Source: JAJDOD01 sp039024895 (lineage in GTDB: Bacteria; Pseudomonadota; Alphaproteobacteria; Rhodobacterales; Rhodobacteraceae). Taken from it: a DNA stretch of 64,000 bases. Positions 35,216 to 44,170 of the stretch are shown here, in pieces. The notes under the pieces were generated by a model, which worked only from the letters and a program-made list of their open reading frames with translations, had not been told where the DNA came from and ran no database searches. The DNA lies in NCBI GenBank assembly GCA_039024895.1, contig JBCCPJ010000007.1, positions 1 through 64,000 on the forward strand, written 5' to 3'. The position numbers and the translations under genes were made by a program. The first letter of the stretch is position 1. Each line of letters begins with the position of its first letter.

Positions 35216-35510
35216 ACTCGGTGAGCTCGTAAAAAAGGTCCGCTCGAAGAATGCGGGACCTTTCTGGCTCACGATTGATATCTTTTGTGGGGACGCGTCA
35301 GTCTTTGAGCAGGTGTCCCAAGGCCTTTCGACTGATCGGGTCGCCAAAGCCCTGCAGACAGACCTGTCAACCATTAAGCGCTTCGATATTGCCGATCTGA
35401 ACGTGATTAAAATCAGTCTTCCGCGCCCGGTCATCCAAGGACATGCACATGATCGCGACATGCATGGTGCCGGTTGGGCGTCTGTGATCGAAGAACTCGA
35501 GATCAATTGA
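35208..35510 (+). CDS. DUF4387 family protein
   Basis: This 100-residue protein matches the DUF4387 family by length and by motifs SKNAGPFWLTIDIFC, ISLPRPVIQG and DRDMHGAGW. It overlaps the end of the AtuA-like gene by 8 bases. AtuA-like and DUF4387 genes recur as a pair, and some AtuA proteins carry this domain fused, so the two probably act in one complex. Function unknown. Confidence 0.85.
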   Translation: MPELGELVKKVRSKNAGPFWLTIDIFCGDASVFEQVSQGLSTDRVAKALQTDLSTIKRFDIADLNVIKISLPRPVIQGHAHDRDMHGAGWASVIEELEIN

Positions 35511-35559
35511 TGTTTTCTAGCGCTTGATACACCGCACACAACTGTGCATGACACCACCC

Positions 35560-36171
35560 ATGGCAAATCATCTCTATCATAACGATCTTCCAGACGACGT
35601 CTCTTTTGGCACGAGCGTAGCAATCGATTGCGAGACAATGGGGTTGATCCCGGGGCGGGACCGCTTGTGTTTGGTCCAGCTGTCTGGTGGCGATGGCGAT
35701 GCGCACTTGGTGCAGATCGCGAAAGGTCAAGCATCCGCGCCAAACCTTGAGCGCCTGCTTCGGGATAGCAGCGTTCTTAAGCTGTTTCACTTTGGGCGCT
35801 TTGACATCGCTGCAATGCTTAACGCCTTCGGTGCGCTAACGACACCAGTCTATTGTACGAAGATTGCCTCGAAACTGGTGCGAACTTACACAGATCGTCA
35901 CGGCCTTAAGAACCTCCTCGATGAGTTGCTAGGCATCGATATCTCGAAGCTGCAACAGATGAGCGACTGGGGCGCGCCCGAGTTAACAACTGCACAGCTT
36001 GAATACGCGGCCAGTGATGTGCTTTACCTCCATCAGTTGAAGGAAAAACTGGACGAAAGGCTCGAACGCGAGGGTCGCACTGATCTCGCACAAGCTGCCT
36101 TCGATTTTCTGCCCACACGCGCTCGGCTGGATCTCGCCGGTTGGCCGGAGGTCGACATCTTCGCACACTGA
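35560..36171 (+). CDS. Ribonuclease D-type 3'-5' exonuclease
   Basis: This short RNase D-like protein (203 residues from ATG 35560) has only the DEDD exonuclease domain. Exo I is AIDCETMGL, Exo II is LFHFGRFDIAAM and Exo III is YAASDVLYLHQL, the DEDDy pattern. It lacks the C-terminal HRDC domains of E. coli Rnd. An ATG four codons earlier is also possible; neither has a strong ribosome site. It ends 23 bases before lptC. Confidence 0.88.
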   Translation: MANHLYHNDLPDDVSFGTSVAIDCETMGLIPGRDRLCLVQLSGGDGDAHLVQIAKGQASAPNLERLLRDSSVLKLFHFGRFDIAAMLNAFGALTTPVYCTKIASKLVRTYTDRHGLKNLLDELLGIDISKLQQMSDWGAPELTTAQLEYAASDVLYLHQLKEKLDERLEREGRTDLAQAAFDFLPTRARLDLAGWPEVDIFAH

Positions 36172-36194
36172 CCGGTCGGGCGTATAAGGACACG

Positions 36195-36800
36195 ATGACA
36201 GGTGCCGACAGATATTCTCGAGTAGTCCTTTGGCTCAAGGTCTCTTTACCGCTGGCTGCCTTGGCCATTCTTTCAACACTGTTCTTCGTGGCGGAGACGC
36301 TCGACCCGAATGCGGCAATCCCATACGCTGAGGTCGACGTTGCCAAAATCCTGCGCGATCAAGGGGCGACATCGCCCAATTTTGGCGGGGTTACGTCGGA
36401 TGGCGTCAAAATTTCGCTTTCCGCTCAGTCAATTCGACCCGATGGCCTCCAAACCACCGTTTGGAACGGCACCGATTTGAAGGCGCGCCTCGAAATGCCA
36501 TCAGGAACAGAAATTTTGATCGACAGTCCGGAAGGGGCCGTCGATACGGCAGCACGAGAAGCTGTTTTGGAAGGTGGCGCAGAACTCACAAGCTCAATAG
36601 GATACGAAGTAACCGCAGATCGTATTTCGACATCACTGGCAGATGTAAGCGTGATTGCGGACGCCGGGATTGTGGCCACTGGACCGCCCGGTCGCATTAC
36701 TGCAGATACCATGGCACTGAAACGAATGGACAGTGACGCCTCTAAACATCATCTTGTATTTCGGCAGAATGTGCGGTTGGTCTTCACGCCAACCCAGTAA
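36195..36800 (+). CDS. lptC: LPS export periplasmic membrane protein LptC
   Basis: LptC has 201 residues with one N-terminal transmembrane anchor (VVLWLKVSLPLAALAILSTL) and a beta-jellyroll domain that bridges LptB2FG to LptA. The start at 36195 has AAGGA upstream. It lies 9 bases before lptA. Sequence conservation in this family is low, so the call rests on size, anchor and place in lptC-lptA-lptB. Confidence 0.85.
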   Translation: MTGADRYSRVVLWLKVSLPLAALAILSTLFFVAETLDPNAAIPYAEVDVAKILRDQGATSPNFGGVTSDGVKISLSAQSIRPDGLQTTVWNGTDLKARLEMPSGTEILIDSPEGAVDTAAREAVLEGGAELTSSIGYEVTADRISTSLADVSVIADAGIVATGPPGRITADTMALKRMDSDASKHHLVFRQNVRLVFTPTQ

Positions 36801-36809
36801 AGGACCGCC

Positions 36810-37304
36810 ATGCTACATGGTTTGACATTCGTGATTTTTCTATTGAGTGCGCCCCTAGCCGTCGCTCAATCGGCGAACATAGCGTTCGGCACCAGCACCT
36901 TCGATGCAAGGCTTCCTGTCGAAGTCACAGCGGATCAGTTCAGTGTTGATCAAGGCACCGGTGAAGCGGTTTTCGATGGGAATGTCCTGATCGTTCAGGG
37001 AGACATGCGCTTGTCCGCTGGAACAGTGACCATCGAGTACGCAGAAGAGGGTGCCGAGAACGCGATTTCACGCCTTCTCGCCAGTGGCGGCGTGACCTTT
37101 GTGACGCCAAGTGATGCCGCCGAGGCAGCTGACGCGGTTTACTCCGTCGATCAAGGCACAGTGACGCTGACCGGCGATGTCCTGTTGACCCAGGGGCCGA
37201 ACGCGATTGCTGGCGATCGCCTCGTCGTGAACCTCGCATCGGGTAACGGACAAATGGACGGGCGCGTTCGGACAGTCTTTACCCCCTCGGGCGGAGACAA
37301 CTGA
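36810..37304 (+). CDS. lptA: LPS transport periplasmic bridge protein LptA (OstA-like)
   Basis: This 164-residue protein has a signal peptide (GLTFVIFLLSAPLAVAQ) and the OstA/LptA repeat pattern: VTADQFSVDQGTGEAVFDGNV and later LTGDVLLTQGPNAIAGDRLV. It carries lipopolysaccharide across the periplasm. Its stop overlaps the lptB ATG by one base (TGATG). Confidence 0.9.
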   Translation: MLHGLTFVIFLLSAPLAVAQSANIAFGTSTFDARLPVEVTADQFSVDQGTGEAVFDGNVLIVQGDMRLSAGTVTIEYAEEGAENAISRLLASGGVTFVTPSDAAEAADAVYSVDQGTVTLTGDVLLTQGPNAIAGDRLVVNLASGNGQMDGRVRTVFTPSGGDN

Positions 37305-38062
37305 TGTCCAAACCCGAGTTGAAAATCGCCGAAGGAAATCAGGGGCTTAAAGTTCGAAACCTCCGGAAATCTTACCGAAAGCGCCCCATAATCCGCGATG
37401 TCAGCATTGATATCACCCGAGGAGAGGTTGTCGCTCTTCTTGGACCCAATGGCTCCGGCAAAACCACGTGTTTTTACGCGATAGCCGGTCTCGCCATGCC
37501 AGATGCCGGCCAAGTTATGATCGATGGGCGGGATGTCACCACCTATCCCATGTACCGCCGCGCGCAGCTTGGTATTGGCTACCTTCCCCAGGAGCGATCT
37601 ATTTTTCAGGGCCTTAGCGTCGAAGACAACATCCTTGCGATCCTCGAAATCGTTGAGAAAGACCGCACCAAACGGCGCGAACGGCTGGAAGAACTCTTGA
37701 ATGAGTTTTCTATCTCCCACTTGCGGCAAACACCCTCGGTGGCGTTGTCAGGCGGGGAGCGGCGCAGATGTGAAATCGCGCGCAGTCTGGCGGCGAATCC
37801 AAAGTACCTATTGCTCGACGAGCCTTTCCCAGGCATCGACCCCATTGCCGTCGGCGATATCCGGGATCTGGTCACAGACCTCAAAAACCGTGGAATCGGG
37901 GTACTCATCACAGACCACAACGTCCGCGAAACCTTGGAAATTGTAGACCGAGCATACATCCTCCATGACGGTGGAGTGCTCATGAGTGGGACAGCCGATG
38001 AGGTCGTCCGAGACGAAAACGTGCGTCGCGTCTACCTTGGACAGTCATTTCGGATTTCTTAA
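37304..38062 (+). CDS. lptB: LPS export ABC transporter ATP-binding protein LptB
   Basis: This is the ATPase of LptB2FG, 252 residues. Walker A is LLGPNGSGKTT, the signature is LSGGERRRCEIARSLA, Walker B is YLLLDEPFPGIDPIA and the switch histidine is in ITDHNVRETL. It is last of lptCAB. In many alphaproteobacteria rpoN follows; here hpf comes next after 187 bases. Confidence 0.95.
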   Translation: MSKPELKIAEGNQGLKVRNLRKSYRKRPIIRDVSIDITRGEVVALLGPNGSGKTTCFYAIAGLAMPDAGQVMIDGRDVTTYPMYRRAQLGIGYLPQERSIFQGLSVEDNILAILEIVEKDRTKRRERLEELLNEFSISHLRQTPSVALSGGERRRCEIARSLAANPKYLLLDEPFPGIDPIAVGDIRDLVTDLKNRGIGVLITDHNVRETLEIVDRAYILHDGGVLMSGTADEVVRDENVRRVYLGQSFRIS

Positions 38063-38204
38063 CGTCTCGATGTTTTGTTTGACTCTAGGCACCTGTTTGT
38101 CGCCAAATAGAGGTAATGGAACAGTACGTCTCAATGCCGAATAGCGTTCGCGCCACTTTCCGAAACGACCCTCAAACACACTGGACATCTGACGATTAGT
38201 CCAT

Positions 38205-38226
38205 CAGCCCGGCGGCATCCGGGCTG
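38205..38226 (+). other. Perfect hairpin in the hpf leader
   Basis: CAGCCCGG-CGGCAT-CCGGGCTG is an 8-bp stem with a six-base loop in the lptB-hpf gap, ending 23 bases before the hpf ATG. No T-run follows, so it is not an obvious terminator. It may be a processing or regulatory structure in the hpf leader. Confidence 0.45.
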
Positions 38227-38249
38227 CGTGCCTCTGTCAGGAGAAACCT

Positions 38250-38813
38250 ATGCAATACCAAATTACCGGCAAACAGATCGACATAGGAGATTCGCTTCAA
38301 ACCCACGTGAAAGACGGGTTGGGAGAGATGGTTGGTAAGTATCCCGGTCGTCCGACAGATGCCAATGTGGTCTTCTCGAAGAGCGGGCATGAACATGTGT
38401 GCGAGGCAGTTATCCATCTATCAACGGGGATGACGGTTCAGGCAAAAGGACATGATCACGAGATTTATTCGGCGTTTGAGAAATGTCAGGACAAGATGGA
38501 CAAGCAGCTTCGCCGATACAAACGGCGTCTCAAGGATCATCATCGCGAACGGCCCGTTGAACTAACCGAGGCTTCATACAACATTTTGGCTTCGAGAGAG
38601 GACGATGATGCTGCTGAACCAGAGACCTTAAAGCCGATGATTATCGCTGAAATGGAAACAAAGATACCATCTCTCTCCGTCGGTGAAGCTGTTATGCAGA
38701 TGGAGCTTGCAGATTCGCCCGTTTTGGTGTTTCGGAATGAGAAGAGTGATCAGGGGTTGAATATCGTCTATCGTAGGGACGATGGAAATATTGGCTGGAT
38801 AGATCCCAAATAG
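38250..38813 (+). CDS. hpf: Ribosome hibernation promoting factor, long form
   Basis: Long HPF (187 residues) dimerises ribosomes in stationary phase. The N-terminal ribosome-binding domain begins MQYQITGKQIDIGDSL. The C-terminal dimerisation domain is about residues 125-187 (SVGEAVMQMELADSPVLVF, VYRRDDGNIGWIDP). AGGAG precedes the ATG, and ptsN follows after 50 bases, the usual neighbour. Confidence 0.93.
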   Translation: MQYQITGKQIDIGDSLQTHVKDGLGEMVGKYPGRPTDANVVFSKSGHEHVCEAVIHLSTGMTVQAKGHDHEIYSAFEKCQDKMDKQLRRYKRRLKDHHRERPVELTEASYNILASREDDDAAEPETLKPMIIAEMETKIPSLSVGEAVMQMELADSPVLVFRNEKSDQGLNIVYRRDDGNIGWIDPK

Positions 38814-38863
38814 GGGATACATCATCCGGCGGGAACTTCGCCTATACGGGAAACGGGTGACTA

Positions 38864-39328
38864 ATGGAACTTTCGTCGATCTTACGATTGGAAGCTGTCA
38901 AAACGCTTTCGGCGCTTACAAGCAAGAAGCGTCTTTTGCATGAAATAGGAGAGGTTGCTGGCGCGGCCTACGGTTTGTCAGCAAATGAAGTGTGCGCAGC
39001 TTTGCAAGAACGCGAGAGTTTGGGCCCGACAGGTGTAGGTCAGGGCATTGCGCTGCCCCACGCCCGCCTAACCAGCCTCAAAGAAGTGAACGGAATTTTT
39101 GTTCGCGTTGAAAAGCCGTTGGATTACGACGCCGTCGACCGTCAGCCTGTGGATTTGGTTTTTGCCCTGCTCGCCCCGTTGGACGCCGGTGTCGATCATT
39201 TGAAGGCGCTTGCGGTCGTTTCGCGCACAATGCGCGATCCAGGGCTGTGCGGAAAACTCCGCGCAAATACCGATCAGGCGACGCTTCATACTTTATTGAC
39301 CGACGCCCCGAGCATGCGAGCCGCTTGA
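38864..39328 (+). CDS. ptsN: Nitrogen-PTS EIIA component PtsN
   Basis: EIIA-Ntr (154 residues) is a phosphocarrier of the regulatory nitrogen PTS. The phosphorylated histidine is His66 in GIALPHARL. ERESLGPTGVGQ before it and VDLVFALLAP after it are typical. It pairs with hpf, as in many proteobacteria, although rpoN is not present at this locus. Confidence 0.93.
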   Translation: MELSSILRLEAVKTLSALTSKKRLLHEIGEVAGAAYGLSANEVCAALQERESLGPTGVGQGIALPHARLTSLKEVNGIFVRVEKPLDYDAVDRQPVDLVFALLAPLDAGVDHLKALAVVSRTMRDPGLCGKLRANTDQATLHTLLTDAPSMRAA

Positions 39329-39416
39329 GTTCCCACAATGCGGGCATGTCGCTAAGCTCTGACCAACCAAACTCTCATGGGCCCGCATCCCCCGCAGATT
39401 TACTCTGCCGATTGAC

Positions 39417-40580
39417 CTAGAACAGGCTAAAGACGCGGTCGAAGTGCTTCTCCCATGTGGGAAGCTGAAAAGACCTGAGCGCGGTCGACCGCCGGTTCTG
39501 TTCTGCCACTTCTTCACTGGCCAATTCTCGGATGGCCTGGAACCACTGATACATATCGTCCGTGTCCGCGTATATGGCCATGTCGCCAAGATGGATTTCC
39601 GTAGGCCGCAAAGGTGCGCACACAGAGGGCACACCGAATGTCGCAGCTTCAAAGGGAGGTAGGCCAAAACCTTCGGCAAGGCTCGGAAACAAGAGGGCTG
39701 TCGCTCCAGCGACGTGCCGCTTCATTTCCTTGTCAGGAAGCGGTCCAAGCTCGAAAACCGTTCGACCCATCATGGGCGAGTTATCGAGGATATCGAAGAC
39801 TTCTTTGTTTCCCCAACCACGAGCGCCGATAATCCGCAGCTCGGGTATCCGCTGCTCATCCATCTTGCGGTTCATCCGATCCCAGATGTCGAGCAATAGC
39901 TTATGGTTCTTCCGCGGCTCAATTGTACCAACAACGACGAAAAACGGCTTGTCTCCGCGCTCATAGTCCAATGGCGTAGGGCCTAGATCAACGCCAAGCG
40001 GCGACACGACGACCGGAACACGGTGGCCAGTACCCACCATGCGCCGTTCAACGTTTTCCCGCACTTCGTCCGAGGGAACCACGATGTGATTTGCGAAATT
40101 GATCACTGTGGTCAAACGCTCGACAAACTTGGCGCGGCTTGCCTCCGTCTGGAAGTCTGGATGATCGATCGGGATCGTATCGTGGATCATCACAACCTTA
40201 GAGTGATCTGGCATCTCCATCATAGCCCGCATGGTTTGCGGATTCAGGTTCGTATGACCAACGTTCAAATAGGCGAGCCCGTTGGGCATCCGCCACATGA
40301 TTTTACGAATCGATAGGTTAGAGGACCGAGAAGACGCAATAGCGCGGATCGTTGAGGCTTGATCGGCCCCATCCAGATCGGTGCGCTCAAGGTATTCAGG
40401 CAATCTGGCGAGGCGATCCGGCTCGAACAACAGAAAACCTCGGGGTGTTCTGATGATACCCCAGCCACCACGCCGAATGTTCTCATCAAGATAGGCGCGC
40501 TCAACACGATCGATCCCGGTCGCAATACCGCGACCGAGACTGGAAAATGACCTGCTGAGATCCAGAACAGGGGTAGCCAA
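39417..40580 (-). CDS. Glycosyltransferase family 4-type protein
   Basis: This 387-residue protein is of the GT-B fold. Its C-terminal half has the GT4 pattern: VVGTIEPRKNHKLLLDIW (about residues 220-237), and FPSLAEGFGLPPFEAATFGV with the EX7E motif. It starts 40 bases after galU on the same strand, so it probably uses nucleotide sugars derived from UDP-glucose for a surface polysaccharide. The exact acceptor is unknown. Confidence 0.85.
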   Translation of the reverse strand: MATPVLDLSRSFSSLGRGIATGIDRVERAYLDENIRRGGWGIIRTPRGFLLFEPDRLARLPEYLERTDLDGADQASTIRAIASSRSSNLSIRKIMWRMPNGLAYLNVGHTNLNPQTMRAMMEMPDHSKVVMIHDTIPIDHPDFQTEASRAKFVERLTTVINFANHIVVPSDEVRENVERRMVGTGHRVPVVVSPLGVDLGPTPLDYERGDKPFFVVVGTIEPRKNHKLLLDIWDRMNRKMDEQRIPELRIIGARGWGNKEVFDILDNSPMMGRTVFELGPLPDKEMKRHVAGATALLFPSLAEGFGLPPFEAATFGVPSVCAPLRPTEIHLGDMAIYADTDDMYQWFQAIRELASEEVAEQNRRSTALRSFQLPTWEKHFDRVFSLF

Positions 40581-40620
40581 GTCCCAAGCTCGTTGTTTCT
40601 TCTTGTCTGCTCTTATTACC

Positions 40621-41517
40621 CTATTCGGCGGCGCGCGCCACAGGAACTATTTCATTCAAGAAGCCAGAAAACTCTTCATTGAGGTCTTCGCGTGCGAGCG
40701 CAAAGCTTACCGTGGCTTGCAGGAAACCGGCCTTGGACCCGCAGTCGAACCGTTGGCCTTCGAAACGATACCCATAAACAGGGCGTTTTTGCGTAATTTC
40801 CTCTGCGATTGCGTCGGTGAGCTGAACCTCCCCGCCCGCGCCCGCTTTGGCGGCATGCAATGTATTCATCACGCTTGGCGTCAGAATATAACGGCCGATG
40901 ACGGCAAGGTCTGATGGCGCTTCACCCAGCGGCGGCTTTTCAACCATGCCGCGAACAGGGATTCGTCGGCTTATGGTGTCCGACTCGGCGTCAAGAACAC
41001 CATAGGACGACGCCTTGTCTTCCGGGACGCGCATAGCGGCGACCATACAGCCGCCGGTTTCCTCATAGGCCTCCATCATCTGTGCAAGGCAAGGTTTCTC
41101 GGCCGCGATCACATCATCGGGCAGGATAACCGCGAATGGCTCATCCCCGACAAGGCGGCGCGCACACCAAACCGCATGACCGAGCCCCATGGGCTTATGC
41201 TGGCGAATGTAAGCAATGGCTCCAGAATCCATATATGTTGTCCGGAGCGTTTCAGCGAGGTCAGTCTTGTTTTTTCGAAGCAGCTCAGCCTCAAGCTCGG
41301 GCGAGTGGTCGAAGTAGTCTTCCAGAGCTGACTTGCCGCGCGAAGTGACGAAAATGAACTCCGTGATACCCGCCTCGCGTGCTTCATCGATCGCATATTG
41401 AATGAGCGGCCGGTCAACGAGCGTCATAATTTCTTTCGGAACAGATTTTGTTGCAGGTAAAAATCTGGTTCCAAGACCAGCAACAGGAAAAACTGCTTTT
41501 GTCACTTTACGCTTCAT
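40621..41517 (-). CDS. galU: UTP-glucose-1-phosphate uridylyltransferase GalU
   Basis: GalU makes UDP-glucose from UTP and glucose 1-phosphate. The 298-residue chain begins with the nucleotidyltransferase motif FPVAGLGTRFLPATKSVPKE. PMGLGHAVWCAR and VEKPPLGEAPSDLAVIGRYI follow, as in all GalU. It is co-directional with the downstream glycosyltransferase. Confidence 0.95.
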   Translation of the reverse strand: MKRKVTKAVFPVAGLGTRFLPATKSVPKEIMTLVDRPLIQYAIDEAREAGITEFIFVTSRGKSALEDYFDHSPELEAELLRKNKTDLAETLRTTYMDSGAIAYIRQHKPMGLGHAVWCARRLVGDEPFAVILPDDVIAAEKPCLAQMMEAYEETGGCMVAAMRVPEDKASSYGVLDAESDTISRRIPVRGMVEKPPLGEAPSDLAVIGRYILTPSVMNTLHAAKAGAGGEVQLTDAIAEEITQKRPVYGYRFEGQRFDCGSKAGFLQATVSFALAREDLNEEFSGFLNEIVPVARAAE

Positions 41518-41526
41518 AGCGTATCC

Positions 41527-41939
41527 TCACTCTAAAATATCCAAGCGCTGAAAGCGCGGATGATCCCACCGATTACTAAGTTGAACTTCGCTTATCCCCC
41601 GATGTTTTGCAACGCGGCGAATTTCGCTGTCCACTCTTTGGGCAAATCTGCACCACTTTAAACAGAGTCCAGAGCGCTCCCGGCGCCCGAAAACACCCGT
41701 CATGTGCAGCCAATAGCCGTTTTGCGTATCGCGCATATCGTGCCGACAGGGGGTTAATGAAAAGCTGAAAACACTGGCAAGATCGCTTTGTTTGACCGAT
41801 GCTTTGAACGGGGATTTAAAGCGCTTCCTTTGAGGATGCCAATTTGAAGAAACGAAGGGACGCTGCGAACAGCCGTTCTGAAGAGTTTTTAACTCGACGT
41901 CTTTCGCCTTACCTTTGTCAAATTTGTTAGTTTCTCGCA
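41527..41939 (-). CDS. Doubtful ORF upstream of galU
   Basis: An open frame of 137 codons from ATG 41939 (183 codons if begun at 42078) ends 9 bases before galU. It has no ribosome site at the ATG, no recognised motif and an unusual makeup rich in Arg, Ser, Phe and Trp (for example NGYWLHMTGVFGRRERSG). It may be a lineage-specific gene, a gene remnant or chance. I see no second start or signal that decides this. Confidence 0.25.
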
Positions 41940-42455
41940 TTGGATTCCCGAGCCACCTCAACGGAAATCTACTCAAAATTTGCGCGACCACTTGTGGCTC
42001 ACGGTTTTTGGCAACCGTGACACGCCGAAGCCGACACTGTTCCCGGTTTCGTAGACATTCCAAGTCCTTTACCTCCATAGCTGCATGGATTTTGCCTAAA
42101 AAAAAGGCAGTACTGCGACCAAACTCGGAAAAGTCGAAGAGAAAACGGCGTCAAGTACGCCGTATCTATGGGGCGAATCCATGGTGAACTTCACCGAGGC
42201 GATTCTTGCCCATATCGACGGCGGCGGCTTCGATACCAACATCTCGAGCATCAGACAGACACGCAAGATCGAACGGAATCTCCTTGACCCACCTATCCCG
42301 TTCGACAGGGGGCGCAAGCCGCCTGCCACGATGGTCGTCTATCGCTGCGTGTTCTGGCGATGAGGTATGCTCAGCAAAGTACGTTAGATACAACCTTTAC
42401 GGTCGTTAGCTTGCAAAAACGGTGCTGAGCTTCGGATCGCTTAGACCCACATCCA
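41940..42455. other. Gene-poor region between galU and cysQ
   Basis: No convincing gene is visible. A plus-strand frame at 42181-42363 (MVNFTEAILAHIDGGGF...) and minus-strand frames over 42096-42393 are short, lack ribosome sites and match no family known to me. TGCCT-(A)7-AGGCA at 42094-42110 is a small inverted repeat. The stretch has the look of decayed sequence, perhaps an old insertion, but no terminal repeats or transposase motifs can be shown. Confidence 0.4.
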
Positions 42456-43262
42456 TCATTCAGCTACAAGCGTTACCCCAGGTGAAAGCGCGAGAAAAAA
42501 TGGATTGCGGAACTCAGATTTTCCGTAGTCGAGCGGTTTATGCGTGTCTTTCTTCAAAACCTGTCCGCCTGCTGCGTTCAGCACAGCATGCCCCGCAGCG
42601 GTATCCCACTCCATGGTCGGGCCAAGGCGTGGATAAAAATCAGCCTCACCCGTCGCCACTAAGCAAAACTTTAGTGAGGAGCCAGCGCTGACCAGATCAG
42701 CCACCTTGTATCGCGCAATATAGTCATCGGTCGCTTGGTCGCGGTGCGACTTCGATGCAACCACGCGCAGAGCGCTCTCGTCCGGCATGGCCACGGCAAT
42801 CGGCGAGGCAGAACCCGGCATGTTGGGATCAAAGTCACCCTTTTCTTCTACGGCCCCACCCTCCGCAGGTGTGATGAACATGCGGTTTTTCGCAGGCGCA
42901 TAAACAACGCCCAACGTTGGAATGCCATCTTCAACCAGCGCAATATTTACGGTGAAGTCACCGCGGCGTTTGATAAATTCCTTGGTTCCGTCGAGAGGAT
43001 CGACAATCAGGAACGTCTTGACATCGAGGTCATGGGTTGCCGACTGCTCTTCAGTAACCAACGGAATGTCTGGAAATTCCGCTCTCAACCCTGCGGAAAT
43101 CAAACGGTCAGCCGCTTCATCCGCTTCCGTCACGGGCGAGCTATCGGATTTTTCCTTAACGCCCATGTCTTCTCGGTCATAGACTTCCATGATGGCGTTA
43201 CCGGCCAGGATGGACAGGCGACGCATCGCCGATACCAGTGCTGGTTTGTCAATTGTTAACAA
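42456..43262 (-). CDS. cysQ: 3'(2'),5'-bisphosphate nucleotidase CysQ
   Basis: This inositol-monophosphatase-fold enzyme removes PAP formed in sulfate assimilation. Metal-binding motifs are VTEEQSA, DPLDGTKEFIKRRGDFTVN and, near the C-terminus, MEWDTAAGHAVLNAAGG. The start is uncertain. I chose TTG 43262 with GAGGA just upstream (268 residues); the frame is open to 43328, and ATG 43226 (MRRLSILAG) is also possible. It is divergent from the ABC permease gene. Confidence 0.9.
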   Translation of the reverse strand: MLTIDKPALVSAMRRLSILAGNAIMEVYDREDMGVKEKSDSSPVTEADEAADRLISAGLRAEFPDIPLVTEEQSATHDLDVKTFLIVDPLDGTKEFIKRRGDFTVNIALVEDGIPTLGVVYAPAKNRMFITPAEGGAVEEKGDFDPNMPGSASPIAVAMPDESALRVVASKSHRDQATDDYIARYKVADLVSAGSSLKFCLVATGEADFYPRLGPTMEWDTAAGHAVLNAAGGQVLKKDTHKPLDYGKSEFRNPFFLALSPGVTLVAE

Positions 43263-43337
43263 TTTTTCCTCGAAATCCTGTTTTCTCGGTCGTATCAGGC
43301 TTATGATCCGCGCCGCATCAACACACAAGTCTTCTCA

Positions 43338-44168
43338 ATGCTAGTTGCTGAACCTAACAAGCCATCTGTTGCAAAGGGCGCCTACAAGCTTCTTGATCTG
43401 ACTTACCACAACACCGTCAGATCGGTTCGAAAAGGTCACCGAGACGCTGTCTTTGCAATTCTGTCGAACGTCGTTCAGACGCTCGTAATGGTTGGGGCGT
43501 TCTATATTTTCATGAACTTTTTCAGAAGCTTCGGCGGCAGCATGGCGATACGAGGCGACTTCCTGCTCTATGTGATGTCGGGCATTTTTGTGTTCATGGT
43601 CCACGTGAAGGCCTTGCAATCTGTGGCGAGCGCCGACGGGCCCACCTCGGCAATTATGCAGCACCTTCCGATGACGCCCACAGTATCGTTGCTATCCGCT
43701 GCACTAAGCACGCTTTACACCCAGATTGTTTCCGTGGCGGCAATTCTACTAGGATATCACCTGCTCTGGACACCGCTGGAGATTTACCAACCCGTCGGCG
43801 CCATCGCTATGGTTCTTTTGGCTTGGTTCTCCGGGATTGCCGTTGGCGTTTGTTTCCTCGCCGTAAAACCATGGGTGCCGAAAGCGACGGGAACGGTCCA
43901 ACAAATCTATGTTCGGTTTAACATGTTTGCGAGCGGCAAGATGTTCGTTGCCAACATGATGCCAGCAACGATGATCTATTTCTTCTCATGGAACCCCCTA
44001 TTCCATATCATCGATCAGGGCCGTGGCTACATGTTCGTCAACTACAACCCGCTAAAGTCGAATTTGGAGTACCCCATCACGATCTCTGTCGTGTTGCTGA
44101 TCGTGGGCCTTTTGGGTGAAAGTCAGACGCGTAAGTACGTCTCCCTAAGCTGGTTCGCTGGCAAGTAA
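43338..44168 (+). CDS. ABC-2 type polysaccharide export permease
   Basis: This 276-residue membrane protein has six predicted helices and an ABC-2/KpsM-like layout (SNVVQTLVMVGAFYIFMNFF near residue 45, SWNPLFHIIDQGRGYMFVNY near 217). It probably works with an ATP-binding partner encoded elsewhere, as none is adjacent. The closeness of galU and a glycosyltransferase suggests capsule or O-polysaccharide export, but this is inference. Confidence 0.75.
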   Translation: MLVAEPNKPSVAKGAYKLLDLTYHNTVRSVRKGHRDAVFAILSNVVQTLVMVGAFYIFMNFFRSFGGSMAIRGDFLLYVMSGIFVFMVHVKALQSVASADGPTSAIMQHLPMTPTVSLLSAALSTLYTQIVSVAAILLGYHLLWTPLEIYQPVGAIAMVLLAWFSGIAVGVCFLAVKPWVPKATGTVQQIYVRFNMFASGKMFVANMMPATMIYFFSWNPLFHIIDQGRGYMFVNYNPLKSNLEYPITISVVLLIVGLLGESQTRKYVSLSWFAGK

Positions 44169-44170
44169 TC

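Noticed and set aside
39338..39388. Inverted repeat ATGCGGGC...GCCCGCAT between ptsN and the glycosyltransferase
   Set aside because: Eight-base arms about 35 bases apart and no T-run; this may arise by chance in GC-rich DNA.
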